Made by a program: the position numbers and the translations under genes
The notes under the pieces: model-generated
The model's database searches: none
What the model was told of the DNA's origin: nothing
The model's input: the letters and a program-made list of their open reading frames with translations, nothing else
In this document: positions 24,504 to 32,260 of the stretch, piece after piece
Layout of the letters: every line of letters begins with the position of its first letter
Position numbering within the stretch: the first letter of the stretch is position 1
From: JANNXQ01 sp038238555
Lineage (GTDB): Bacteria > Verrucomicrobiota > Verrucomicrobiia > Chthoniobacterales > Chthoniobacteraceae
Length of the DNA stretch: 59,675 nt
NCBI GenBank assembly: GCA_038238555.1
Contig: JBBRXP010000009.1
Location: 1-59,675 of the forward strand
Direction: 5' to 3'

Positions 24504-25395
24504 CTCGGGCCGGTAGCCGCGGTTGATGCCGGGGCTTACTCGGATGGGCCCACACGGCTTGCTTCGCGGCCACTTTCACATTTGCGCCCGCGGGGCGGAA
24601 GAAGTGCGGGTTGCGGCCGAGATAGTGAGCGGGCACGATGTCGGCGCGCAGGTGGTCGCTGTTGGAGTTGTGAAAGAGATGGCCCCAGTCGTCCTGGCTC
24701 AGCCCCCACTGGCCGCGGAAGCTGGTGACGCCGCGCTCCCATGCGCCGTCGCGCCAGCGGAATTTTGCGGTGTAGGCGCCGCTGTAGATCCAGCCGTCGA
24801 GCGCCCAGAGCAGGCTGTTGGGCGCGCGCTCGGGATTGGCGAGCGCCGGTCGCGCCGGGTCCACCTGCACGCCGTAATCGGTGGCGATCTCGATCTTCTC
24901 GTCGGCTCGCCCGTCGCCATCCGTGTCGCGGCAAAACCACAGCACGGGCGGCGCGCCGATGAGCGCCCCGCCGCGCGCGAGCGTGATCGCGCGCGGCATC
25001 ACGAGCCCGTCGAGGAAGACCTCGCTCTTGTCCATGCGCCCGTCGCCGTCGGTGTCGGTGAGCACCACCACGCGGCCCGCGGGCTGGTCCTCGCCGGTGC
25101 CGTCGAGGTCGGGCATGTAGCCGCGCATTTCCACCACCCACAAGCGCCCGTCCGGCGCAAAGGCCATGGCCACCGGATCGCCCACCAAAGGCTCGCTCGC
25201 CACGAGCTCGACGCGGAAGCCCGGCGCGACTTGGAAAGTTTTCATCTCCTCCTCGGCCGTGAGCGCCGGCGAAGGCGGGATGAGCGCCGCCGGCACCAAC
25301 GCCGCCTGCGGCTCGCCCGGTTTATCGCCGATCTGCCCGTGGAGCAGCAGAGCGGGGGCAAGGAGCGCGAGAGAAATGGCGGCGGGCATTTTCAT
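24313..25395 (-). CDS. PVC-type heme-binding dehydrogenase, N-terminal part (frameshifted)
   Basis: From ATG 25395 this frame encodes a signal peptide (MKMPAAISLALLAPALLLHG) and the first half of a beta-propeller dehydrogenase domain. Motifs include FRVELVASEPLVGDPVAMAF, FAPDGRLWVVEMRGYMPD, two calcium-like DTDGDGRMDK/DTDGDGRADE loops and NSLLWALDGWIYSG. After VWAHPS (about 24540) the frame degrades to Arg-rich sequence and stops at 24313, while the conserved continuation (GINRGYRPEMLRDYKLKDF) is in the frame of the neighbouring fragment. Removing one base in the codons after CATCCG restores a continuous reading, so this is one gene with a real or artefactual frameshift. Confidence 0.78.
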   Translation of the reverse strand: MKMPAAISLALLAPALLLHGQIGDKPGEPQAALVPAALIPPSPALTAEEEMKTFQVAPGFRVELVASEPLVGDPVAMAFAPDGRLWVVEMRGYMPDLDGTGEDQPAGRVVVLTDTDGDGRMDKSEVFLDGLVMPRAITLARGGALIGAPPVLWFCRDTDGDGRADEKIEIATDYGVQVDPARPALANPERAPNSLLWALDGWIYSGAYTAKFRWRDGAWERGVTSFRGQWGLSQDDWGHLFHNSNSDHLRADIVPAHYLGRNPHFFRPAGANVKVAAKQAVWAHPSKPRHQPRLPARDVARLQAQGFHRRVRAPDLSRPSFSGGILRQRIHLRAGGQSRETRHRHRRSRHGRRARGVCAA

Positions 25396-25444
25396 CGAAG
25401 GGGAGGTTGAACAAGGAGCGCTGCGCACGATAGGTGAATCAACA

Positions 25445-25483
25445 AGCCGTGGAGTGAGAGGGACTCCAGCGGACTCTACGGCT
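25445..25483 (-). terminator. Hairpin at the end of the periplasmic FixH-like gene
   Basis: AGCCGTGGAGT at 25445-25455 pairs with ACTCTACGGCT at 25473-25483 through 11 positions with one G-T mismatch, around a 17-base loop. The right arm overlaps the stop codon of the minus-strand gene ending at 25476. There is no clear T-run. It is probably a transcription end or mRNA-stabilising hairpin in the gap before the heme protein gene. Confidence 0.4.
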
Positions 25484-26942
25484 CGGGCCGGACGGTCACC
25501 TCGAATACTCCAGTCTGCACGCGGCCATCGAGGCGCACTTGCATCCACACGCGGTATTCGCCGGCGCGGGGAAAGGCGTAGGGAAACGTGACCTCGTCGG
25601 TGCTGGTCGCGAGCGGGACGATGAGGGGACCTTCGCGCTCGGCGAGCATTTGCTGCGCGGCCATCGAGATGGTGCCGCCGGGATGCAAGTGCGTGAAGAC
25701 CGCGCCGTCCGCGCGGCGCACCACGGCGTGGCCGGCCATGCCCATATAAGTCTGCAGCGCGGCGCGCCGGCCCGCGGCGGTGAAGACGGCGAAACGCAGT
25801 GAGGTCTCGCGATCGGCGACGAGATCGCCGGCGTTGAGGAAGACCATGTGGCTGCCGTCGGCGAGCGGGCACACGAGCGCGCGCGCGGCCGGGGACGGCG
25901 CAGGCTCGGCGCTGTGCCACGAATCGTCGGCGTCGAGGGCGACGGGCTGTGCGGCGTTGCCGAGCGGGATCGCGGGCGTCTGGCACCACACTTCGTTGGC
26001 CATCTTCCACGCGGCCATCGGCGGCGATGTGGCGAGGGCCTCGGGCACGGCGACGCGCGAGACTAAAGTCTGACTGAGCCCATTTTCGTAAGTGATCTCA
26101 GCGTAGAGCTGGTAAGAGCCGGCGGGCAGCGCGGGGAGCACGTTTTCAAAAGTCGCGCCGTCGCGCCGCACGGGATGCAGATGCGCAAAGGTGCGCGCGT
26201 CCGGTTCGCGGCAGAGGAAGAGGTGCATGAGCTTGCCGTGATCGGTCACGAGCGAGTCCCACGCCGGCTCGGTGGAATCGGCCGGCTGCGAGAGCCGCAG
26301 CAAGTGCAGCGAGCCCGCGGTGCGCACGCTGGCTTCCACTGGCAATGGCCGGGAGAGCCCATGGGTGCTGAATTCGCGGTCCATCGTCCGCCAACGCCAC
26401 GCGCCGGCGGCCACCGCTCCGGTGAGGAGCAGCGTGGCGATGGCTGTGGCGTTGCGCCGGTGCGTGGGGGCCGCCGCGCCAGCGATCGCAACGGCGCTCA
26501 CGAAGAGCGCCGCGCCCAAGATCGCAAGCAGCGCGCCGAGCGCCGGCGGCATCGTCGGCCGCTGGATTGCGGCGGAAAGCAGCGGCACCGAGACCACGCC
26601 GCCGCCGCGCTCGCTCTCGACCGACACTCGCACGCGATAAGAGCCGCGAGCCAGCAGCCACAGCGGCGCGTGAAAGAGCCCGGCCTCACCCGCCACCGGC
26701 ATCGCGCGCACCGGCTCGGCGGCGGCATTGTCTCCCGTTTCCCACGGCGCGGCTTGGAGCGTGACGCCCGTCACGCCCGCCCGCACATCCACCTGCGCGA
26801 TGCCCGGCACCGTCGCCGGCGGGCGGATCACCACCCGCACCGCATGCGGCCCGGCGTGGCCTTCGAAGAAAACATTGGGACTGCCCACGTGCGCGCGCGC
26901 CGAAAGCGCGAGCAGACAAAACAAAACAGCGAGTGATTTCAT
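25476..26942 (-). CDS. Exported membrane-anchored protein with FixH/YtkA-like segments
   Basis: This 488-residue protein has a signal peptide (MKSLAVLFCLLALSARA). A first extracellular beta-rich region ends near 145, two membrane segments lie at about 150-205 (GALLAILGAALFVSAVAIAG, ATAIATLLLTGAVAAGAW), and a long periplasmic part follows. In that part two stretches (MHLFLCREPDARTFAHLHP and VFTHLHPGGTISM), each followed by an immunoglobulin-like strand pattern, resemble His/Met-bearing segments of FixH/YtkA-like and copper-handling proteins. The start overlaps the stop of the upstream membrane protein gene by 4 bases (ATGA). With the SCO1 lipoprotein nearby, a role in copper handling or oxidase maturation is possible, but this is inference. 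Confidence 0.65.
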   Translation of the reverse strand: MKSLAVLFCLLALSARAHVGSPNVFFEGHAGPHAVRVVIRPPATVPGIAQVDVRAGVTGVTLQAAPWETGDNAAAEPVRAMPVAGEAGLFHAPLWLLARGSYRVRVSVESERGGGVVSVPLLSAAIQRPTMPPALGALLAILGAALFVSAVAIAGAAAPTHRRNATAIATLLLTGAVAAGAWRWRTMDREFSTHGLSRPLPVEASVRTAGSLHLLRLSQPADSTEPAWDSLVTDHGKLMHLFLCREPDARTFAHLHPVRRDGATFENVLPALPAGSYQLYAEITYENGLSQTLVSRVAVPEALATSPPMAAWKMANEVWCQTPAIPLGNAAQPVALDADDSWHSAEPAPSPAARALVCPLADGSHMVFLNAGDLVADRETSLRFAVFTAAGRRAALQTYMGMAGHAVVRRADGAVFTHLHPGGTISMAAQQMLAEREGPLIVPLATSTDEVTFPYAFPRAGEYRVWMQVRLDGRVQTGVFEVTVRPEP

Positions 26943-28063
26943 CGTCGCATCCGTGCGCCGAGCCACAGGCCGAGCCGCGCCGCGAGCACTGCGAGGCCTG
27001 CGGCGATGAGCGCGCTCGAGAGGGTGAATTCGTCGCCCGGCATTTTCCAAAACGCGGTCTCGGCAGACGGCGCGATGCGCAGAAAAAACGGCCACTGCTT
27101 TCCGCCACCCGCAAAGAACCGATGATCCGCGCCGGGCGAGAGCAGGAACTTCGCAAAGGGCCACTGCACCGCGAGGAAGACGGCGAAGAATGCGAGCCCC
27201 GCCTCGATCGCCTGCACCCAGCCGGGTTCGCGGGCCGCGCGTTTTGGAAAGACCCGCAACAGCGCATCGAGGGCCAGCGCCGGCGCGAAGAGCAGCGGCG
27301 GAAAAGGCGGCGGCAGCAAGCGATCGCGCGGATGATAAATCGGAGAGACCAGCGGCGCGCCCGGCACGAGCGGCAGCAGCCACACCATCACGCATACCAT
27401 CAGCATTCCGACGAACGCCGCGGCGGTGGCCGAAAAGCGAGATCGCCCGCTCATTGCGACCGCCACGAGCACGATGGGATAAGTGGCGCAGGCGATCTGA
27501 AAAAAGGCGGCGCCATGCTGACGGTTTGGAAAATTCACGGCCAGCGTGACCGTGAAAATCAGCGCGAGCAGCACCCCGCTCGCCACGCGGGCGAGGCCGC
27601 CAGCGCTCCAAGCAACACGTGGAGCGCGGACGGCTTCTTCCGCCCGCTGCAGCCCGGCCAACCAAGCGCCGGCCTCCAGCGCGAAGAACGCCACGGCCTT
27701 GAGCAACTGCGGCGGATGCCAGATGCCCGCCGCGAGTCCGTAGCTCGCCTGCCACCAGCGGTCGAAAAGAAAAGCAGCGACAAACGCGAGGGCGCCCCAC
27801 ACCACCACCCAAGCTCCGAGTGGTGCGCGCCAACGCCCCAGCCGCACGCCATCGCGGCTCGTCTTCATTATCTGCCCCAGCCCGACGGCGCCCGCTAGCG
27901 TGACGGCCAGGTAGTTCGCAGTGTGCGGCGGAGACCAGGGCAGATCGATGCCGACCGTCGATTCCCACGAATAATCCCACAACAAACTCAGCGGAATCCC
28001 CGCCGCCGCCAGCAGCAACAGCCAATCCGCCGCTGGAAGAACAGTGGGGCGAAAAGGGTTCAT
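26939..28063 (-). CDS. Uncharacterised multi-pass membrane protein
   Basis: This 374-residue protein starts at ATG 28063 (MNPFRPTVLPAADWLLLLAA) and has about nine or ten hydrophobic segments spread along its length. Loop motifs such as DYSWESTVGIDLPWSPPH between the first two segments and YGLAAGIWHPPQLLK carry conserved-looking Trp, His and Pro. I do not recognise a named family. The gene overlaps the next one (ATGA), so the two products are probably made together and may form a complex in the cytoplasmic membrane. A link to heme or copper handling is suggested only by the partner's His-rich loops and by SCO1 nearby. Confidence 0.7.
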   Translation of the reverse strand: MNPFRPTVLPAADWLLLLAAAGIPLSLLWDYSWESTVGIDLPWSPPHTANYLAVTLAGAVGLGQIMKTSRDGVRLGRWRAPLGAWVVVWGALAFVAAFLFDRWWQASYGLAAGIWHPPQLLKAVAFFALEAGAWLAGLQRAEEAVRAPRVAWSAGGLARVASGVLLALIFTVTLAVNFPNRQHGAAFFQIACATYPIVLVAVAMSGRSRFSATAAAFVGMLMVCVMVWLLPLVPGAPLVSPIYHPRDRLLPPPFPPLLFAPALALDALLRVFPKRAAREPGWVQAIEAGLAFFAVFLAVQWPFAKFLLSPGADHRFFAGGGKQWPFFLRIAPSAETAFWKMPGDEFTLSSALIAAGLAVLAARLGLWLGARMRR

Positions 28064-28289
28064 TCGGCGCGATCCATATACCGCGCGCCACTCGACACGC
28101 CAGTGCTGAGCGACTTCGCCGCGAAGAGGCGCGCGCAGGAGTGTCGCCTCTCCTTGTGCCCTTTCCCACACCACGTCCCTCAAATGTTGGATGTTGGGTG
28201 GGCCCTGTGAGGCGGCTGCGAAATGAAATGAAGTTTCTTCTTGCCCCTCGGCGGCTCGATAATAAAACTCATCCAAATATTTTCCCACC
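28064..28289. repeat. Divergent spacer with hairpin and tandem ATGTTGG units
   Basis: The 226-base spacer separates the minus-strand membrane protein gene from the plus-strand PEP-CTERM gene, so promoters for both should lie here. GAGGCG at 28126-28131 pairs with CGCCTC at 28145-28150 around AGGAGTGT, the same loop sequence seen again near 35708. At 28184-28198 there are two copies of the 7-base unit ATGTTGG. I could not assign -35 and -10 boxes with confidence. Confidence 0.45.
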
Positions 28290-29024
28290 ATGAACCCTCG
28301 CTCACTCCTTCTCGCTGCCATCGCCCTTGGATTTCTCACCTCCCGTTCGCAAGCGAACTTTCACTTCATGCAGATCGAGGAACTCATCGGCGGAGTGAAC
28401 GGCAATACTAACGCCCAAGCCATCCAGTTGCGCCTGCGCGCCAATGGACACAGCGTCGTGAGTAATGGTCGGCTCAGAGCTTGGGATGCCGCTGGGGCCA
28501 ACCCTCTGCTGCTGCTCGACGTGACGACAAACGTAACCACCAACACGGCTGCTGGGTCGAATGTCCTGCTGGCCTCTGCAGCCTTTAATTCACTGATGGG
28601 TTCCGTGCCCGGCTATTCGTCAGACTTCACCCTGGCCAGCACCATCCCGGCAAGTTATCTCACGGGGGGGAAGGTCACTTGGGAAAGCGACGCCGGGGTC
28701 ATCGAATGGTCGCTCGCATTCGGAGCTTACACGGGAACGACTTCACCCAACACGGGTCTGGCCGCGAATACAACGGGTGCGACAGGTAACTTTGGATCGC
28801 CCGCGCCCGCCCCTCCCACTTCCGCGTTACAGGGAATCCGAACCATCTTGGCGGCCACCGCGACGAGCACCGGTAACTCGGCGGATTACGCGGTGACGGC
28901 CAACCCGACGACCGTGCGCAACAACGCGGGCACGACCTTCACCGTGGTGCCCGAGCCGGGCTCGGCGGCGTTGCTCGCAGGGGGCGTGATGATGGGCGTG
29001 GCGTTTCTACGGCGGCGGCGCTGA
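28290..29024 (+). CDS. PEP-CTERM sorting domain protein
   Basis: This 244-residue secreted protein has a signal peptide (MNPRSLLLAAIALGFLTSRSQA) and a C-terminal PEP-CTERM signal: VPEPGSAALLAG, then a hydrophobic helix and RRRR. Exosortase systems recognise this tail and attach or release the protein at the surface, often in exopolysaccharide-producing bacteria. The middle is rich in Asn, Thr, Ala and Gly, as is usual for such proteins, and has no recognisable enzyme domain. No exosortase gene lies in the window. Its last 18 bases overlap the end of the convergent SCO1 gene. No clear Shine-Dalgarno sequence precedes the ATG. Confidence 0.88.
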   Translation: MNPRSLLLAAIALGFLTSRSQANFHFMQIEELIGGVNGNTNAQAIQLRLRANGHSVVSNGRLRAWDAAGANPLLLLDVTTNVTTNTAAGSNVLLASAAFNSLMGSVPGYSSDFTLASTIPASYLTGGKVTWESDAGVIEWSLAFGAYTGTTSPNTGLAANTTGATGNFGSPAPAPPTSALQGIRTILAATATSTGNSADYAVTANPTTVRNNAGTTFTVVPEPGSAALLAGGVMMGVAFLRRRR

Positions 29025-29897
29025 GCTGGAGTTCATCGCCTTGATCAGTTCGCCGGCACTCCACGCGTTGCCGGTGAAAATCTTGTGTACCCGGCCCGCG
29101 GCATCGACCACGACGGTGCGCAAGTTGTGATTTAACTGAGCGCCCTCGCGGATCACGGCGATCCCAAAGAGGCCGCTGAGTTTCTGAATCTCTTCCGCGT
29201 CGCCCGTCGCAAAACTCCAGTGCGACGGGTCGGCCTGAAATCCTCGCGCATACTCCGACAAGCGTTGCGGCGTGTCGTGCTGCGGATCGATGGTGACAGA
29301 GAGCAGACGCCACTTTCCGCCCGCTCCTTCGGCGGCGAGCGCGCGTTGCACTTCGCGGAAGCGATCGCTCATGAGCGGGCAAAAATCCGGGAACGGGCAG
29401 CGGGTGTAGATGAAGGTGATGGCCAGCGCGCCGCCCCGAAAATCGGCGAGTCGAATGCGTAGGCCGCGCTCATCGACCAGCGAGCACTCCGGCAGCATCG
29501 CCCCGGAATCCAGCGCTGGAGCGGCTTCTGAGGCTGCCGGCGGTGCAAAGGCGACGTGTCCAGTGCGACGCACGTGGTCGATCCAGCCGTGCTTGTCGGT
29601 GACGGAAAGGCGGAAAGCGATCGTGTCTCCTGGCTCCAGTCCGGCGAGATCCCGCGCCTCGGGCGCGTCGAACTCCATCGTCATCGCCTCCATGTAACCA
29701 GGGATCGGCTCGTGCGCGATGACCGCCTTGTGTCCGCCCGCCAGCGTTTCCCGGAGCACGCCCGTGGCCTCGTAAGTGATCACGCCCGGCTCGATCATCG
29801 TGCTTTTTCTCCGCGCATCGCACCCGCTTGCCGCTAGTGCGGCCGCGAGCAGGACGGCGTTACGCGAAGAGGCTCTGCACCGGCTTTCCCAGCCCAT
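29007..29897 (-). CDS. Lipoprotein with CusF-like and SCO1/SenC domains
   Basis: This 296-residue protein has a lipoprotein signal (VLLAAALAASGC, Cys26). A CusF-like copper-binding domain lies at about 40-117 (HEPIPGYMEAMTMEFDAPEA), then a SCO1/SenC thioredoxin-fold domain at about 133-290. The SCO copper site is visible as YTRCPFPDFCPLMS (Cys167, Cys173), with the distal His in GAQLNHNLRTVVVD. SCO proteins deliver copper to cytochrome c oxidase; the CusF fusion may supply the metal. The ATG at 29897 overlaps the end of the upstream DUF1501 gene by 38 bases. Its 3' end overlaps the PEP-CTERM gene on the other strand by 18 bases. No oxidase genes are in the window. Confidence 0.88.
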   Translation of the reverse strand: MGWESRCRASSRNAVLLAAALAASGCDARRKSTMIEPGVITYEATGVLRETLAGGHKAVIAHEPIPGYMEAMTMEFDAPEARDLAGLEPGDTIAFRLSVTDKHGWIDHVRRTGHVAFAPPAASEAAPALDSGAMLPECSLVDERGLRIRLADFRGGALAITFIYTRCPFPDFCPLMSDRFREVQRALAAEGAGGKWRLLSVTIDPQHDTPQRLSEYARGFQADPSHWSFATGDAEEIQKLSGLFGIAVIREGAQLNHNLRTVVVDAAGRVHKIFTGNAWSAGELIKAMNSSSAPPP

Positions 29898-31350
29898 CGC
29901 GCGTGACGTAAAACGGCCGCTCCTCGACCATGTAAGCGAGCCGCGGCGAGATGCCCATCGCGCGGAAGATCGTCGCGTGCAGGTCTTCGATCGGCGCCGG
30001 ATCGCTCACCACTTTGCACGGCCGCTCGTCGGCAGTGGCGCCGTGGAGATGGCCGCGTTTCACGCCGCCGCCCCACATCGGCACGGAGCCGGCCTCGGTG
30101 AAGTGGCGGTGCATGCCGTAATACTTCGCGTCTTCGATGCGGTCGGGCACCTTCGCCTGCTCGCGGAGCTTCGAGCCTTCGCGGCCTTCGATCATCATGT
30201 CGCGGCTAAACTCGCTGGCGAGCACCACCAGCGTGCGATCGAGCAAGCCGCGCTCCTCGAGATCGAGCACGAGTTGAGCGATGGGCGCGTCGATCATCTT
30301 CTTCATGTTGACCGCGCGCGCGTGGCCGTTTTCGTGCGTGTCCCAGTTGAGGAAGGGAATGTATTCCGTGGTCACTTCGATGAAGCGCGCGCCCACTTCC
30401 GCGAGCCGCCGCGCGAGCAGGCAGCCGAGACCGAAACGCCCCACCGTCGCAGCTTCGTAGTCGCCATCGCGATTCTGTTTTGCCGAGTTGATCTTCGCGG
30501 GATCGAATCCCGCGGGCACATATTTCGCGACACTCGCCGCCGGTTCGAGCGAGAGATCGAATGCCCGAGCCGCCGGCGAACTCAGCAGCCGGTGCGCATG
30601 ATCCATCGAGCGCAAAAAAGACTCGCGCTGATATTCGCTGCCGTATTTCCCGACCGGGCTCGCATCGCGCAGGCGGCGGTAGAATTTGTCGCGGCTCTCG
30701 AAACGCGCGGACGTCATGCCTGCGGGCGGCCGCACCGCAGCCGCGGCATCGTGCGGAAAAGGAATGTTAAAAGGCCCGTGCTCGCTGCCCAAAAAACCAG
30801 CGGTGGTGAACGCTTTGAGCTCCTCACCTTCCCCGAGATCGAAGCGCTGCCCGATATTGATGAAGGCCGGCACCGCCGGATCGCGCGGCCCGAGCGTGCG
30901 CGCGATGATCGCGCCGAGATGCGGCGCGGCGACCGTTTGCGGCGGCACATAGCCAGTGTGCCAATGATATTGATGCCGCGAGTGCAGAATGAAACCGAGG
31001 TCCGCCGCCACGCTCGAACGCACGAGCGCGCCGCGATCCATCACCGCCGCCAACTTCTCGAGCCCCGCCGAAAATCGGATGCCGTCCACCTTCGTCGGGA
31101 TGCTCGGAAAAGTGGAGAGCACTCCGTTGGGCTCCATGCCGGTGGTATATGCCGTGAACCGTTTCGGGTCGAAGGTCTCCGTGTGCGCCATGCCGCCCGC
31201 CATCCACAGCACAATGAGCGTATCGGCAGTCGGCACGATCTTCTCGAGCGGCGCCGCCCCAAAAACCCGAGGCGCCCCCGCAGCCAGCGCGCCGAGCGTG
31301 GCAGCGGAAGCGGTCTTGAGAAAGTCGCGGCGGGTCGAGTGAATGTTCAT
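29860..31350 (-). CDS. DUF1501 protein with Tat signal (second copy)
   Basis: This 496-residue protein has a twin-arginine signal (STRRDFLKTASAATLGALAA) and a full DUF1501 domain. Features include LIVLWMAGGMAHTETFDPKR near 46-65, a His-rich HSRHQYHWHTGYV near 121-133, and ASEFSRDMMIEGREGSK near 385. It is a distant paralogue of the protein at 12480. Its expected partner, the DUF1549/DUF1553 gene, lies upstream on the same strand but is separated from it by about 900 bases of toxin-antitoxin genes. It should be exported folded and act with that partner on an unknown substrate. Confidence 0.9.
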   Translation of the reverse strand: MNIHSTRRDFLKTASAATLGALAAGAPRVFGAAPLEKIVPTADTLIVLWMAGGMAHTETFDPKRFTAYTTGMEPNGVLSTFPSIPTKVDGIRFSAGLEKLAAVMDRGALVRSSVAADLGFILHSRHQYHWHTGYVPPQTVAAPHLGAIIARTLGPRDPAVPAFINIGQRFDLGEGEELKAFTTAGFLGSEHGPFNIPFPHDAAAAVRPPAGMTSARFESRDKFYRRLRDASPVGKYGSEYQRESFLRSMDHAHRLLSSPAARAFDLSLEPAASVAKYVPAGFDPAKINSAKQNRDGDYEAATVGRFGLGCLLARRLAEVGARFIEVTTEYIPFLNWDTHENGHARAVNMKKMIDAPIAQLVLDLEERGLLDRTLVVLASEFSRDMMIEGREGSKLREQAKVPDRIEDAKYYGMHRHFTEAGSVPMWGGGVKRGHLHGATADERPCKVVSDPAPIEDLHATIFRAMGISPRLAYMVEERPFYVTRDGLGKPVQSLFA

Positions 31351-31362
31351 GGATGTGAGACA

Positions 31363-31683
31363 CTAGTTCGTCAGCAAGGTGAATGTACCGGGACGGAAAG
31401 TCGAAAGAAGGAGAGTAACTTCGGCATTAGCGGGAGAGTGTCTGCGAGGCGATTGCTGCGAGCCTGAAGCGCCACCACCGCGACCTCGCACTGCGCGATA
31501 TTTTGCTGGCGGGCAATGCTGCCATCCATCGTGACAAGGATGTCGAAGAATCTTTTCCGCGCGGCGAAGCAAGTCGCCGTTCTTGGTCCCGGCCCAACCG
31601 ATAAGCGGTACGGACTCGACTTGATGTCCGGGAAGCTCACGCCGCAGTCGCCAGTCGAGGTTTTCATCGAGCAGTATCCTCAC
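31363..31683 (-). pseudogene. DUF5615 PIN-like toxin gene, frameshifted
   Basis: The start (MRILLDENLDWRLRRELPGH) and the following GTKNGDLLRRAEK match DUF5615, a small PIN-like toxin family. The conserved FFDILVTMDGSIARQQN then continues in a different frame (stop at 31371). Skipping one A after GAAAAG near 31560 joins the two. The end looks better again in the first frame (STFRPGTFTLLTN), so a second compensating shift may exist near 31420. Either the toxin is inactivated or the sequence has errors. It lies 3 bases downstream of a DUF433 antitoxin gene, its usual partner. Confidence 0.65.
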
Positions 31684-31686
31684 GCC

Positions 31687-31902
31687 TCATGCGGCGGTTA
31701 GAAATTCGCGGCCCGATAATTCGAGCAACGCCACCACCTGCTCCCGCTTCACGCTCGGAAAACCTTCGAGAAAATCCTCGATCGAATCGCCCGCCTTCAA
31801 ATGATCGAAGAGACTTTGCACCGGCACTCGTGTCCCGGTGAAAACGGGAGTGCCACCGAGGATCTCAGGGTTCGTGTCGATCAAGGAGGCGGGAACTTTC
31901 AT
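31687..31902 (-). CDS. DUF433 antitoxin
   Basis: This 71-residue protein is a complete DUF433 domain: NPEILGGTPVFTGTRVPVQS, then LFDHLKAGDSIEDFLEGFPS and VKREQVVALLEL, a winged-helix-like DNA-binding fold. DUF433 proteins pair with DUF5615 toxins, normally antitoxin first, exactly the arrangement here. It probably represses its own operon. With the toxin gene disrupted, it may be a solitary antitoxin. Confidence 0.88.
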   Translation of the reverse strand: MKVPASLIDTNPEILGGTPVFTGTRVPVQSLFDHLKAGDSIEDFLEGFPSVKREQVVALLELSGREFLTAA

Positions 31903-31940
31903 GGGTCAAGTTACAAGAAATCAGGAACTCCAATAGCTCA

Positions 31941-32216
31941 TCAGCAACGCTCGGCGCGGATTTCGTCGAAAATTTCTTCGCTCGTCGGGCTACCGGGCTT
32001 GCCTGTGCTGGCGCGCAGCGCATGTTTTGCTACGTCCTCAAGCCATTGCCGGCGCAGGGTCAACTCGGCGGCAGACGGCATGTCCCGCGGATTTGGCAGA
32101 GCCGTGAGCTTTGTAACCGCAAGGCCGTCTTTGGTCAGAACAACTTCCTCTCCTTGCCGAGCGATCTCGACGAGACGTTCAAAGTCGTGGACGTGGTGTT
32201 CAAGAGCGGCGGTCAT
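31941..32216 (-). CDS. Phd/YefM-type antitoxin without an adjacent toxin
   Basis: This 91-residue protein has the N-terminal Phd/YefM fold (FERLVEIARQGEEVVLTKDG, LAVTKLTAL) and a C-terminal tail ending EEIFDEIRAERC, of the sort that binds a VapC-like PIN toxin. Such antitoxins are normally followed at once by the toxin gene. Here the next gene downstream is the DUF433 antitoxin 38 bases away, so the cognate toxin is missing. It could be a leftover of a second toxin-antitoxin pair, or it may cross-regulate the neighbouring pair. Confidence 0.85.
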   Translation of the reverse strand: MTAALEHHVHDFERLVEIARQGEEVVLTKDGLAVTKLTALPNPRDMPSAAELTLRRQWLEDVAKHALRASTGKPGSPTSEEIFDEIRAERC

Positions 32217-32260
32217 ATGCGCGAGGCTACTTCAAAAGTCTGGCCCAGCAAGCGACGGGC

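Noticed and set aside
23640..24728. Long plus-strand frame opposite the heme dehydrogenase
   Set aside because: Arg/His/Gly-rich shadow of a conserved minus-strand gene with HEAT and heme motifs.
25476..28169. Single 897-codon minus-strand reading through two genes
   Set aside because: The upstream half is out of frame with the multi-pass membrane protein, and the signal peptide at 26942 marks the true start of the periplasmic protein.
28220..28280. Promoter of the PEP-CTERM gene at TTGCCC and TAATAA
   Set aside because: The two hexamers are only about 13 bases apart, too close for a standard sigma-70 promoter.
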